From assembly GCF_009707705.1 (NCBI RefSeq), contig NZ_WLYX01000001.1:2914001-2978000 (forward strand): a DNA stretch of 64,000 bases, in the 5' to 3' direction. The translations under genes and the position numbers were made by a program. This stretch comes from Paludibacterium denitrificans. GTDB lineage: Bacteria > Pseudomonadota > Gammaproteobacteria > Burkholderiales > Chromobacteriaceae. A model generated the notes under the pieces. The model saw only the letters and a list, made by a program, of their open reading frames with translations, was not told where the DNA came from and ran no database searches. Each line of letters starts with the position of its first letter. The stretch's first letter is position 1. Shown one piece after another: positions 13,432-23,003 of this stretch.

Positions 13432-14634
13432 ATGTTTTCCCCACGACTCTCCCTTATTATGCTCGGCGTACTGGCGCTGACTGCCTGTAACAAAGCTGCC
13501 GAGACCAACAAGACTGCCGCCTCCGCGCCTGCTGCTGCCGCTGACGGGTCTACCGTAAAAATTGGTTCGGCCAACCCGCTTACCGGCCCGTTCGCCCACT
13601 GGGGGCGTGATGCCGATAACGGCGTAAAGCTGGCAGTTGAAGAGGCCAATGCCGAAAACATCACGCTTGATGGCAAAAAAGTAAAATTTGAAGTGGTATC
13701 GGAAGATGACCAGGCCGATCCTAAAGTCGCCACTCAAGTTGCCCAACGCTTTGTCGATCAGAAAGTGGCTGGCGTGATCGGTCACCTGACCTCTGGCGCT
13801 GCCATTCCGGCTTCCCGCCTGTATTCCGACGCAGGAATTCCGATGATTGCCGGTTCGGTTACCAGCCCGAAATTCACCGAGCAAGGCTACAAGAACACCT
13901 TCCGCATCATCGCCAACGACGTGCAACAAGGTCAAGCGTTGGCCAAGTTTGCCGTTAGCGGCCTAAAAGCCAAAAACGTCGCCATTATCGATGACCGCAC
14001 GACCTACGGTCAGGGCTTGGCTGATGACTTTGCCAAGTCGGTAGAAGCCGCTGGTGCCAAAGTGGTGAAACATGAATTCACCACCAACAGTGCTACCGAT
14101 TTCATGGCGATTCTGACCTCGATCAAGGGTGCCAAGCCTGATCTGGTGTTCTACGGTGGTATGGACGCTCAAGCTGGCCCGATGGTTAAGCAAATGCGTA
14201 AACTCGGGCTGAACGCTGCCTTCATGGGTGCTGACGGCGTGAACACCGCTGAGTTTGCCAAACTGGGTGGCAAAGATGCCGAAGGCTCTTACGCTTCCAG
14301 TGCTGGTGCTCCGAAAGAAAGCATGCCTGGCTTCGCCAGCTTCAACGAGAAGTTCAAGAAGCGTTTCAATGCAGAAATCCAAGCCTATGCACCGTATACC
14401 TACGATGCAACGCGCGTAATGATCGATGCCATGAAGCGCGCTGGTTCGGCCAACCCTGCCAAGTACCTGCCTGAACTGTCCAAGACCCAGTTGCAAGGCG
14501 TTACCGGCAAGATCGCTTTTGATGCCAAGGGCGATATCCAGAACGGTACCGTGGCCTTGTATCAGCTGAAAGCAGGTAAATGGGTGTCTGTTGACGCCCC
14601 GGCGGCCAAGCCCACTGCCAGTGCCGCCAAGTAA
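13432..14634 (+). CDS. Branched-chain amino-acid-type ABC substrate-binding lipoprotein (paralogue 2)
   Basis: Second LivK-type receptor, 400 residues, unbroken. Signal peptide MFSPRLSLIMLGVLAL with lipobox LTAC. It aligns along its whole length with the preceding gene: GHLTSGAAIPASRLYSDAGI, IDDRTTYGQGLADDFAKS, FYGGMDAQAGPMVKQMRKLG, YAPYTYDATRVMIDAMKRA. The pair is therefore a tandem duplication that has diverged, perhaps in ligand choice. It has its own upstream region (245 bp, with TATAAA about 40 bp before the start) and its own terminator, so the two copies can be expressed independently. Being intact, it also serves as an internal reference for the broken sites in paralogue 1. Confidence 0.92.
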   Translation: MFSPRLSLIMLGVLALTACNKAAETNKTAASAPAAAADGSTVKIGSANPLTGPFAHWGRDADNGVKLAVEEANAENITLDGKKVKFEVVSEDDQADPKVATQVAQRFVDQKVAGVIGHLTSGAAIPASRLYSDAGIPMIAGSVTSPKFTEQGYKNTFRIIANDVQQGQALAKFAVSGLKAKNVAIIDDRTTYGQGLADDFAKSVEAAGAKVVKHEFTTNSATDFMAILTSIKGAKPDLVFYGGMDAQAGPMVKQMRKLGLNAAFMGADGVNTAEFAKLGGKDAEGSYASSAGAPKESMPGFASFNEKFKKRFNAEIQAYAPYTYDATRVMIDAMKRAGSANPAKYLPELSKTQLQGVTGKIAFDAKGDIQNGTVALYQLKAGKWVSVDAPAAKPTASAAK

Positions 14635-14651
14635 GCTACGCGGTTAAAACA

Positions 14652-14684
14652 AAAACGGCGCCCTTGGTTGGCGCCGTTTTTTTG
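14652..14684 (+). terminator. Rho-independent terminator
   Basis: AAAACGGCGCC / GGCGCCGTTTT with loop CTTGGTT and further Ts; sits between two convergent genes and may serve both. Confidence 0.85.
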
Positions 14685-14722
14685 TTGCCGAGAATGCTCA
14701 GTCGCGAAACTCGGCAGTTTGT

Positions 14723-15512
14723 TTACTCATCAGCGCCATGCTCGGCTTTCTGCAAATCCTCGGACAGCAACATGGCGGCATTCCGGTGGCTACATAATTC
14801 AGGCTGTCTGCAACCGAATGATCGCGGCTGTAGTTAAGGATCTCCTTGCTGCCGCGTATGGCCAACGGGGATTTGCTGGCAATTAGCTGTGCCGTCGTTA
14901 GCGCCGCCTGTAATGTGCTGTCGGCATCGTCGTAGAGGCTGTTGACCAGCCCGCCTTGCCACGCTTCATGTGCGCCGATATCGCGCCCGGTCAGCACCCA
15001 TTCGCGTGCCCGGCCTTCTCCACAAATTCGGCCAAGTCGTTGCAGCGAACCCACATCAGCTACCATCCCCACATCAATCTCGCGCACGCCTAACACGCTG
15101 TTTGCCGCTGCGTAGCGGAAATCTGCCGCCAGCGCGATGTCCAGCCCTCCCCCCAGACAAGAGCCGTGGATGGCTGCAATCACCGGTTTGCGGCATTGTT
15201 CCGGGCTGGAAACGCTGGTCTGCAGTGCCAGAATCAACCGGCGCAGGTTTTCCCGTTTGCGTGCCTCGCATGTTTCGCGGATGGACGATTGCACTTCCAT
15301 GAGCATGGCCAGATCAATGCTTAAGCACAAAAGTGCTTGCCCTGCCCGGCCAAAACAACGGCGCGCACGGACGGCTCCAGATCGGCCCACTCCATGGCCT
15401 GTTGTAGTTCTTGCCACATGGCGGCATTCAGTGCGTTAGCTTTGTCCGGACGGTTAAAGCGGATCAGGGCGATGCTGTTTTGTTGCTCGCACGTCAAAGT
15501 CGTCAGATTCAT
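14723..15512 (-). CDS. Enoyl-CoA hydratase/isomerase family protein
   Basis: Crotonase-fold enzyme acting on acyl-CoA thioesters. Start at 15512 (MNLTTLTCEQQNSIAL) behind a GAGGG-containing leader. Crotonase features: RFNRPDKANALNAAMWQEL, RAVVLAGQGKHFCAGIDLAM (oxyanion-hole loop), AAIHGSCLGGGLDIALAADF, and a catalytic-region Glu in VLGVREIDVGMVADVGSLQR, which resembles delta(3,5)-delta(2,4)-dienoyl-CoA isomerases (EchD1-like) as much as hydratases. Breaks: 15319-15326 (GCTTAAGC for GCCGGC in FCAGID) and 14783-14786 (CCGG where CCTGG gives VATWNAAMLL). The true stop is at 14723. Eleven bases downstream of the DUF4442 gene, hence one operon. Confidence 0.87.
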
Positions 15513-15522
15513 GGGCCTGCCC

Positions 15523-16021
15523 TCAGGTTCGTTGTTTGGGCACCCAAGCCCATACCATTTCGCAACTGATGGGCGATTCACCCGATTCATCCGTCACGTT
15601 GACCGCCACCGTCACATTGCCCTTCTCCAATTCATGCATGCTGGCGATCTGCTCGGCAGTCAGCGAAGCACTGGCACGCATATCGCCTTGTGCACGCTTG
15701 AGATAATCGATCTTCATCGACTTGAGCAGCATCAGCTTGTCGTCCGGCACATTCATGCCAACGACAAAGCCGGTGGCGGTTTCGGCCAACAGTGCCATGG
15801 CCGCGGCATGTATCCCCTTGATATGGTTCTGTACTTTCCGGCGGTTACGCAACGATACAACCAGCCGTTGCTGGCTGACTTCCTCAAAGCGCAAGCCCGC
15901 TGTCGACAGAAACGGTACCACTTTGCCAAACATCACGGTCAGCGCCAGTTTAACGCCAGCCGACCGGTAGCTTGGCAACGCGGGCGGTCATACGGCTCAT
16001 GCCGTTTTTTTTGTAGTCCAT
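15523..16021 (-). CDS. Hotdog-fold DUF4442-type thioesterase-like protein
   Basis: A small hotdog-fold protein of about 165 residues; DUF4442/PaaI-like relatives are acyl-CoA thioesterases or acyl-binding proteins. Core segments: VVSLRNRRKVQNHIKGIHAA (the hotdog helix region), LLAETATGFVVGMNVPDDKL, and the C-terminal strand CEMVWAWVPKQRT. Start inferred at ATG 16021 (MDYKKNGMSRMTARVAKLP) behind AGGGG. This requires a frameshift at about 15965-15972, because the long frame otherwise begins only at a TTG (15978). It lies between the TetR gene and the crotonase gene on the same strand, which suggests a small regulated acyl-CoA operon. Confidence 0.7.
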
Positions 16022-16053
16022 GTGTTGTCCCCTCTATTGTCATGGATGGTGGT

Positions 16054-16633
16054 TCAGGTAAGTCCCAGCAACGCTCTGATTTGTTGTTTGATGATGTCCA
16101 GTGCCCTGGTCATCAACCCGGGCCAGTTGCAATCCGCCTTGCAACGCGGAAAACAGCACAACGCCCATTGCCTCGGCGCTACCGGCAAAATGCATTTGCC
16201 GCGTTTCCAGCCCTCGGCGTACAACGGCAACGGCCCACTGTCGCATTTCATCAATAAACGCGCAGGCTTCCTGCTGCATTTCCTCCGGTAACGTCTGGAA
16301 TTCAGTAGTCAGAATGCCGCTCGGGCAGATTTTCTTGTCATGCTGATAGTACGTTTCTGTCAGGCCGAAGTAGCGTTCCAGTTGGGCCGTGGCGTCCAGT
16401 TGGCTTTGCGCCTCGATAAAGCGTTGGAAGCGGCGGCGATAACGTTGAATCAGTGCCACGCCCAGATCGGTTTTTTTAGGAAAATGGTAATGAATGGCAG
16501 CATTGCGCACCCCCAGCTCAAGGCTGATGTGCTGATAACTGAAAGCATTAAAGCCTCGGGCCAGCAGCAAGGCTTCGGCAATATCCAGAATGCGCTTGCG
16601 TGTATCGGTTTTAGGGTCTATTGGCGTTTTCAT
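16054..16633 (-). CDS. TetR/AcrR-family transcriptional regulator
   Basis: Homodimeric repressor. The N-terminal helix-turn-helix is clear: TRKRILDIAEALLLARGFNA, then SYQHISLELGVRNAAIHYHF (recognition helix) and PKKTDLGVALIQRYRRRF. The rest is a helical ligand-binding domain with a Cys in KKICPSGILTTEFQTLP, similar to the C-terminal YjdC/NemR-like subgroup that senses electrophiles; that link is only suggestive. A frameshift near 16110-16120 joins to the C-terminal frame (TRALDIIKQQIRALLGLT) that stops at 16054. A perfect palindrome overlaps its promoter region, so autoregulation is likely; the divergent dapF gene could also be affected. Confidence 0.85.
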
Positions 16634-16645
16634 TAGGTCACTTTA

Positions 16646-16661
16646 CTTACTGATCAGTAAG
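16646..16661. promoter_or_regulatory. Probable operator of the TetR regulator
   Basis: Perfect 16-bp palindrome CTTACTGATCAGTAAG, 12 bp upstream of the regulator's start codon, in the tetR-dapF divergent region. Confidence 0.75.
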
Positions 16662-16760
16662 GATGTCAATTGCGGGGCAGCCACAATGCTGTACAGCGAT
16701 TTGGGATGGGTTATGATGGTGGCTATTTCGGCCAACCTGCGCCCGGACACGTAAATAAAA

Positions 16761-17593
16761 ATGAAATTGAAATTTAGCAAGATGCACGGCCTTGGCAACG
16801 ACTTCATGGTCATTGATGGCGTTCGGCAAACTGTTTCACTCAACACCGAAACCATTCGTCGGCTGGGGGATCGCCATTTCGGCATCGGCTTCGATCAGCT
16901 GCTGCTGGTTGAAGCGCCGCACCAGCCAGAAAACGATTTCCGCTATCGCATTTTCAATAACGATGGCGGCGAAGTGGAACAGTGCGGCAATGGTGCGCGC
17001 TGTTTTGCCAAGTTTGTCAGCGATCAGAAGCTCACCAATAAGCAGTCGATTCGAGTGGAAACCGCCAAGGGCGTGATTGTCCCCAAATATCTGGGCCGCA
17101 ATCAGGCGGTGGTTGATATGGGTGCCCCGCGTTTTCAGCTTAAGCTGAAATACCCTTTGTCGCTGAGGCCGAGGCGCTGATCTACCCGCTCGATACTCCG
17201 CAGGGCTGTTGCGATATTTCCGTGGTTTCCATGGGCAACCCGCACGCGGTACAGCTGGTGGATGATGTCGAAACCGCCCCGGTGCAAACGCTGGGCGATG
17301 CCATCGAGCACCACCCGCGCTTCCCGGAACGCGTCAATGCCGGTTTCATGCAAGTGATCTCGCGTGAGGAAATTCGCCTGCGCGTGTATGAGCGCGGCGC
17401 AGGGGAAACCCCGGCCTGTGGCACTGGCGCCTGTGCGGCGGTAGTGGCCGGTATTCGCCGTGGCCTGCTGGATAACAAGGTTCGGGTGCATACCCGTGGC
17501 GGCGAGTTGACCATTGAATGGGCGGGTGAAGGCGCTACTGTGCTAATGACCGGCCCTGCCATCACCGTGTTCCGGGGTGAAATTGAAATCTGA
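16761..17593 (+). CDS. dapF: Diaminopimelate epimerase
   Basis: Converts LL- to meso-diaminopimelate for lysine and peptidoglycan synthesis, by a two-cysteine racemase mechanism. Both catalytic cysteines are visible: [14 protein letters not shown] (first, about residue 75) and [17 protein letters not shown] (second). N-terminus [20 protein letters not shown] is canonical. One break at 17138-17145: GCTTAAGC replaces GCCGGC (expected [20 protein letters not shown]). Restored length is 277 residues, normal for the family. An exact GTTGGCCGAA element (minus-strand sense) lies in the upstream region at 16727-16736. DUF484 follows after 27 bp. Confidence 0.95.
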
Positions 17594-17620
17594 ATCACCG
17601 TTTGCACATAAGGATCAACA

Positions 17621-18280
17621 ATGCACGCTGATGACGTTCTGGCCTTTCTGGATAGCCACCCCGATTTTCTGGTACAGCACGCAGAACGGCTCAACTTGCC
17701 GGAACCCTCGCTGTTTTCCGAATCGCAACGCGGGGTGATTCCGCTGGCAGAACGTCAGTTGCTTGGCTTGCGTGACCGCAATCGCCAGCTGGAAGCGCGC
17801 TTGCATCAATTGGTGCGGCATGGTGAAGCCAATGATCTGATCATCCGCCGCTCACACCGCATGGCCGTGCAACTGTTACGCGGGCAGACACCGGCAACCA
17901 TGCTGCAGGAACTGCGACAGTGCTTTGCCAACGAGTTTGGGCTGGATCGCTTTGCCATCCGGGTCTGGCATGACGCGGCGGCGCGCTATCCGGATATTTA
18001 TAATAGCCGCCATGACATTCAGGCACTGGCGCGCAACCTTGCCGCTCCTTATTGCGGCCCCTACGTCAATGACGAGGTGATGGGCTGGTTCCCGCCTACG
18101 CCCGTATTGCAATCCTTTGCCCAAGTCGCCCTGCGGGATGATCAGGGCCAACCCTTTGGCTTGATGGTTCTTGCCAGCGATGATGCCGAACGCTTTACCT
18201 TTGACATGCATACCCACTATCTGGCGCAGATGGGGGAACTGGTGGCGACCGGCCTGCTACGGGTATTGACCGAATCATGA
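17621..18280 (+). CDS. DUF484 family protein
   Basis: Unbroken 219-residue frame with the DUF484 hallmark N-terminus (VLAFLDSHPDFLVQHAERLN, then a Leu-rich helix QLLGLRDRNRQLEARLHQLV) followed by a GAF-like domain (ATMLQELRQCFANEFGLDRF, LMVLASDDAERFTFDMHTHYL). Such genes commonly stand between dapF and xerC in proteobacteria; their function is unknown, with a GAF-type sensory or adaptor role inferred. Its stop overlaps the next start (ATGA), so translation is coupled to the small membrane protein. Confidence 0.9.
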   Translation: MHADDVLAFLDSHPDFLVQHAERLNLPEPSLFSESQRGVIPLAERQLLGLRDRNRQLEARLHQLVRHGEANDLIIRRSHRMAVQLLRGQTPATMLQELRQCFANEFGLDRFAIRVWHDAAARYPDIYNSRHDIQALARNLAAPYCGPYVNDEVMGWFPPTPVLQSFAQVALRDDQGQPFGLMVLASDDAERFTFDMHTHYLAQMGELVATGLLRVLTES

Positions 18281-18845
18281 TGCTTACCGCCATGGCTGGG
18301 GCTTGCTGGCCGTTTTGTTGTCGTTTTTCTTGCTGATTCTGTGGCGCCTGATCGCTGCCAGAAGCGGTGTTGCCATCGCCTGCTTTGTCGCGGCCTATTT
18401 CATTCTCGCCGGACTGTTCCGGCTGGCCGACCCGCAAACGCTGTTGCGCCCGATCTGGTTGCCGTTTGTCTATATCTATAGCTGGCTGGCAATCGCTACC
18501 GTGTTATGGGCGGCGGCGACCATGCGCGTTACGCGCCGCGCCTTGTCGTTTCCCGGGCAACCGCCATTATTGTCAGCGCTGTTTTCCTCGCAGTTGGCCT
18601 TGCATCTGGGCGTTGTTGCACTGTCGCCCTGGCTCGGATGGCGCCCGCTGGCGGCTTATGCCATGTTGCCGCCGGTGGTGGTGGTGGTCAGTTATGGCTG
18701 CTACCGGCTTTTTGCTTATGTGACTGGCAAACTGGGCTGTGCCACCGTCCCTTGGCCGATACTCGGCGGAGCGGTATTGCTGGCGCCTCTCGCGCTCATG
18801 GCATTGGGCAAATGGCTGGTTCCATACTTGTTAGGCTGGGTATAG
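18277..18845 (+). CDS. Small integral membrane protein, function unknown
   Basis: Begins at the ATGATG overlapping the DUF484 stop. A frameshift at about 18294-18298 (one base, near a GGGG run) joins MMLTAMAW to the long frame LLAVLLSFFLLILWRLIAAR. Four or five hydrophobic helices follow (IACFVAAYFILAGLF, WLPFVYIYSWLAIATVLWAA, LFSSQLALHLGVVAL, ILGGAVLLAPLALMALGKW). I do not recognise the family. It takes the place where xerC often stands after DUF484. Translational coupling to DUF484 hints at a shared function. Confidence 0.65.
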
Positions 18846-18862
18846 TTGGCCGAACATACACA

Positions 18863-18889
18863 AAAAAACCGGGGTTGCCCGGTTTTTTT
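18863..18889 (+). terminator. Rho-independent terminator
   Basis: AAAAAACCGGG / CCCGGTTTTTT with loop GTTG. An exact GTTGGCCGAA (18845-18854) overlaps the preceding stop codon, only 9 bp from the stem. Serves convergent transcription. Confidence 0.8.
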
Positions 18890-18913
18890 GTGTCCATCCA
18901 ATTAGTGTTCTGA

Positions 18914-19929
18914 TTACAACCGACGGCCCGGGGCTTCGGCCAAGGGTTTGAGTTCGCCTACCAGTTGCTGCAATTCCTGCGGGGTCAGTGCTTGGTCCGC
19001 ATCACACCATGCCTCGCACGGCGTTGGATGCATTTCTATCATCAAGCCGTCTGCCCCCGCTGCCAAAGCCGCTTTGGAGAGTGCAGGTACCATCCAGGCT
19101 TTGCCACCGGCATGACTCGGATCAACGATCACCGGCAAATGCGTTTCCTTCTTCAGCACCGGGATCGCGGTAATATCCAGCACATTGCGATAAGCATTTT
19201 CAAAGCTGCGAATGCCGCGTTCGCAGAAAATAATATTGTGGTTGCCACCAGCAGCAATGTATTCCGCGGCCATGAGCCATTCGGTCAGGGTGGCCGATAG
19301 CCCGCGCTTGAGGATGACCGGCTTGTTGATTCGGCCAACTTCCTTGAGCAGATCAAAGTTTTGCATGTTGCGCGCGCCGATCTGGATCACGTCGACATCG
19401 TGCTCCAGAAAGGTATCCAACATGCGCACATCCATCAGCTCCGTGACAATCGGCAGGCCGTAGTGCGCGCCCGCCTCCTTCAGATAATCCAGCCCCTTGA
19501 CCCCCAGCCCCGGAAACTGTAAGGGCTGGTACGTGGCTTGAAGGCTCCTCCGCGCATCAGGCGGCAACCCGCAGCCTTGACCTCTCGCGCCGAAACTGAC
19601 ATCTGCTCGGCGGTTTCTACCGAACACGGCCCGGCGATGATCTGGATAGTCTGACCACCCACCGGCACCCCACGAATATTGATCACACTGTTGGCTGGCT
19701 GGGTTTCGCGCGAGACGATGCGGTACTCCTTCACCACCCGCATGGCACGCTCCACGCCTTCCATCAGTTCAAACATGTCCGGAGTCAGCGCGCGTTCATC
19801 GCCCACGGCACCAATAATCGTGCGTTCAGTGCCGCGAGAGACATGCTCAACCAGCCCGGCAGCACGGATTTTGTCGATCACCGCCTGTATCTGGCAGTCT
19901 TGCGCATTGTTGGCCATGACGATGATCAT
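18914..19929 (-). CDS. 3-deoxy-7-phosphoheptulonate synthase (DAHP synthase, type Ib)
   Basis: Condenses PEP and erythrose 4-phosphate, the first step of aromatic amino-acid synthesis. An N-terminal ferredoxin-like regulatory domain (MIIVMANNAQDCQIQAVIDK, RTIIGAVGDERALTPDMFE) precedes the barrel. Barrel motifs: IIAGPCSVETAEQM, LMRGGAFKPRTSPYSF, VIQIGARNMQNFDLL, PVILKRGLSATLTEW, CERGIRSFENAYRN, PVIVDPSHAGGKAWMV (metal ligands) and MIEMHPTPCEAWCDADQAL. The N-terminal domain marks the Thermotoga/Bacillus-like Ib type. One break at 19510-19513, where CCGG replaces CCAGG (expected YSFQGLGVKGLDYL). Lies near hisC and pheA, consistent with an aromatic/His biosynthetic region. Confidence 0.92.
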
Positions 19930-19975
19930 GGGGGAAGTTCCTGTATGAAGTTTGGCTTGCCACGGGGCAAGAGAA

Positions 19976-20650
19976 TTACAACAAGCTTTGCAAACCAGCC
20001 ACGGCGGCCTGGCAGGAGGCAAACACCTGTCTTAAGCGTAGCGGCGCCATACATGTAGGCCGGGGCCGAAACAAAGCGATGTGTCCGATCAACGCAGGCT
20101 TGTTCTACCGGCGTTTCGACATGTTGCTGCCCCCACTGCTCGAGCGCGGCGATCATGGCCTGACCTTCCGCCGCATGACCAAAAGTGATGCGGGCGCCTT
20201 GAATCCCGGCCTCTTTGGCAATCAGCCCCAAGACCAGAGGGGCGGCACACAGCGCCACCACGGGTTTGTGGGCCAGAACAAAGGGCAAAACCGCCGCCTT
20301 GACGTCATCGAACAGCTTGGCATTGGCGCCATCGCTGGCAAAACTGGTCAGATTCTTTGCTGCACCAAAACCACCGGGAAACACGATGGCATCAAATTCG
20401 GCAGCATTGAGTGCTTCCAGTGGCTGAATCTGGCCGCGCGCGATACGGGCGGCTTCGTCCATGATGTTGCGTGTTTCAGCCATTGGTCGGCCTGCTGCAT
20501 GGTTGACCACTGCTTGTTCCCGGTTCGGGGCAAAAAAGCGCACAGCCAAGTCCGCCTGCGACAAGGCAATCACCACGCTTAGGCGGCTTCGGTAATCTCA
20601 CTACCATCAAAGACGCCACAACCAGAAAGTACCAGCGCTACGGTTTTCAT
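19976..20650 (-). CDS. elbB: Isoprenoid biosynthesis glyoxalase ElbB (DJ-1/PfpI fold)
   Basis: DJ-1/PfpI-superfamily protein; E. coli ElbB has weak glyoxalase activity and was linked to isoprenoid synthesis. Start at 20650 (MKTVALVLSGCGVFDGSEIT). Family segments: AGRPMAETRNIMDEAARIAR, FPGGFGAAKNL, and the nucleophile Cys in PVVALCAAPLVLG with RITFGHAAEGQ. Breaks: 20577-20584 (GCTTAGGC on the plus strand for GCCGGC, expected TEAAGVVIALSQ) and 20031-20037 (CTTAAGC near the C-terminus, true end QVFASCQAAVAGLQSLL). Lies 46 bp upstream of the DAHP synthase start on the same strand. Confidence 0.88.
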
Positions 20651-20684
20651 TGTCTGCTCCTTGTGTTGCTGGTCCTGAATGCTG

Positions 20685-21230
20685 TCATTTTCGCAGATGC
20701 TGCCAGCGTTCAGCCAGTTTTTTGGCAAGTCTTGACCATGCCTGACGGCGACGCGTGCGCCACGTTTGCAATAGTGCGCGGAATGTTATCCAGGCTCGCG
20801 TCAGCGCCAAGCGATAATAGATCCGCTGGCGAAACTGCAGGAACCATTGATATAGCGTAGAAAACCATGGCACCTGAAGCAATGCATCTCGGGTCAGGCC
20901 AAACAGCCACGCTACCACGCTGGTGCCCAGCAGTTTGGCCAGCAGGATGATGGCAAGGCCCAGCAGTGCATGCCCCTGCCCGATGAGCCAGACAGCGGTC
21001 AGTTTGACTGGCAACAGGCCCAGCACCGGGATGGTGTACAACGCCAGTGCCTGATGTGGTGACAGGCGCCGGATGGCAGGCTCCAGCCGCCTGAGCCTAA
21101 GAACGTGCCCCAGACGCCGCAGCCCGTCGGCCAGTTCATCCCGGTGCAAATTCCTCAAACGCAATGACCAAGGCCGCCAATAAAACCAGCGGCCGGTCAG
21201 TAGACGGCGAAGGAGACGTCGACCCTGCAT
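20685..21230 (-). CDS. Arg-rich inner-membrane protein, function unknown
   Basis: 181 residues; start ATG overlaps the hisC stop (TGATG), so it is translationally coupled. A basic N-terminus (MQGRRLLRRLLTGRWFYWRP) precedes two hydrophobic helices (QALALYTIPVLGLLPVKLTA and ALLGLAIILLAKLLGTSVVAWLF) and a second basic tail (TWRTRRRQAWSRLAKKLAERW). It is not one of the standard histidine-pathway genes. Long Arg-rich cytosolic arms suggest contact with nucleic acid or lipid head groups, but no family could be assigned by eye. Confidence 0.7.
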   Translation of the reverse strand: MQGRRLLRRLLTGRWFYWRPWSLRLRNLHRDELADGLRRLGHVLRLRRLEPAIRRLSPHQALALYTIPVLGLLPVKLTAVWLIGQGHALLGLAIILLAKLLGTSVVAWLFGLTRDALLQVPWFSTLYQWFLQFRQRIYYRLALTRAWITFRALLQTWRTRRRQAWSRLAKKLAERWQHLRK

Positions 21231-22335
21231 CAGTCGCCTACGGCCAGCTCCAGCACTTCAATGAAGCGGGCGTTTTCTTCCGGCAAGCCGATGCTTACAC
21301 GCAGGCTGTTGGGCATGTTGTACGGTGCGAGCGAGCGCACGATGACGCCATGCTTGAGCAGAAAGGCGTTGAGTGCCTTGGCGTCGCCAACGTGGAAGGT
21401 CACGAAATTACCGTAAGACGGAATGTAAGGCAGGCCCAGACGCTGGAAGGCGTCAGTCAGTTGTTTCATGCTTAAGCCTGATTGTTGGCAACTGACTGGC
21501 GCAGGAAGTCATCGTCATCCAGCGCCGCGCAGGCAGCCACTTGCGCCAGACTGTTGACATTAAACGGCTGACGAATGCGGTTGATCAGCCCGGCCACTTC
21601 CGGATTGGCCAAGGCAAAGCCAACGCGCAACCCGGCCAGTCCATAGGCTTTGGAGAAGGTGCGCGAAACGATCAGGTTGGGATAGTGTTTTAGCCAGCCG
21701 ATGCTGTCAGAGGCCAATTCTGGCGGCAGGAATTCGGTGTAGGCCTCGTCCAGTACAACCAGCACGTTGGCTTAAGCACCGCATCGAGGAACTCCAGTAA
21801 CGCGCCCGGCTTCAGCAAGGTGCCGCTGGGATTGTTGGGATTGGCAATGAAGATCAGCTTGGTATTGGCTTTGATTGCGGCGCGCATGGCGTCCAGATCA
21901 TGGCCATACGCCTGTGCCTTGACCTCAATGCCTTCGGCTCCGACGGCCTGCACCGCCAACGGGTAAACGGCAAATGCGAATTCGGAATACAAGGCCGAGT
22001 CCGCCGGGGTGAGGAAGGTGCGAGCTACCAACTCGAGAATATCGTTGGAGCCGTTGCCCAGTACGATTTGCTCCGGCTGGACATGGAATTTCTGGCTGAT
22101 CTTGGCTTTGAGGTCAAAGCCGTTGCCATCCGGGTAACGCGACAATTCGGCAATCGCCGCGGTCAGCGCTGCCTGGGCTTTGGGCGGAATACCCAGCGGG
22201 TTCTCGTTGGAGGCCAGTTTGACGATCTGATTTTCTTCCAGCCCCATCTCGCGGGCGACTTCACCGATCGGCTTGCCCGGTTGATAAGGGGCAATGGCGC
22301 GGATGTAGGCTATGCGCCAGTTCGGAAAAAGACAT
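21230..22335 (-). CDS. hisC: Histidinol-phosphate aminotransferase
   Basis: PLP-dependent class I/II aminotransferase, also able to act in Phe/Tyr transamination in some species. Start at 22335 behind AGGAG (MSFSELA). Motifs: KLASNENPLGIPPKAQAA, NGSNDILELVARTFLTPAD, FIANPNNPSGTLL, VVLDEAYTEFLP and the PLP lysine in SRTFSKAYGLAGLRVGFALA. Breaks: about 22305-22315 (two bases, expected YIRAIAPYQPGKPIGEVARE), 21770-21777 and 21470-21477 (both GCTTAAGC for GCCGGC; expected FLDAVPANVLVVLDEAY and VANNQAGMKQLTDAFQ). Restored length is typical. Confidence 0.92.
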
Positions 22336-22366
22336 GCTAACTCCTAGTGAATTTAACAAAACCGGG

Positions 22367-22948
22367 TCAGGTTCTTTCCAGATCCAGCCATTTGGCAATG
22401 TGTCGTGGTCGATGGTTGCGCATGCTGTCCAGCAAGGCAGTTGGTGTTTCGGCCAACGTAAACAGGCTCAGGTTTTGTTCGCGCACAAAACCGGCTTCAA
22501 TGGTTTGTTTGACCATCTGCATGAGCGGATCATAGAAACCCGCCACGTTCAGCAAACCGATCGGTTTGCCATGAATACCCAGTTGTGCCCAAGTCAGAAT
22601 TTCAAACAGCTCGTCGAATGTACCAAATCCACCGGCAGCGCCACGAAGCCATCCGATAACTCGGCCATCAGCGCCTTGCGCTCATGCATAGTGTGGGTGA
22701 TGTGGATTTCGGTCAGGGCATGGTGAGCCACTTCCTTGGCTTGCAGGAAGCGTGGAATCACGCCAACCACTTTACCGCCAGCGGCCAGCGCGGCATCGGC
22801 GGCGATTCCCATCAGGCCGACATTGCTCGGCGCCATACACCAGAGTAATGCCCTGCTCAGCCAGCGTCTGGCCAAACAGTCGGGCGGCTTCGGCATATCG
22901 CGGATTACTACCTTTATTGGAACCACAGAACAAGCAAACAGATTTCAT
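22367..22948 (-). CDS. LOG family protein (cytokinin riboside 5'-monophosphate phosphoribohydrolase-like)
   Basis: Rossmann-fold nucleotide hydrolase of the lysine-decarboxylase-like/LOG family, which cleaves nucleoside 5'-monophosphates (cytokinin activation in plants and some bacteria; nucleotide salvage elsewhere). Start at 22948 (MKSVCLFCGSNKGSNPRYAE). The signature PGGxGTxxE is present after frame repair: VALPGGFGTFDELFEILTWA. Breaks: about 22838 (two bases lost in a GCCGGC-like stretch; expected LVYGAGSNVGLMG) and about 22637 (one G of CCGGG missing). C-terminal half is clean to 22367. Lies 31 bp upstream of hisC on the same strand. Confidence 0.85.
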
Positions 22949-23003
22949 GATGAGCGATCAGGACAAGCGTCCGGCCAGTGGCCGGACCATGGTGACAGGA
23001 ACA

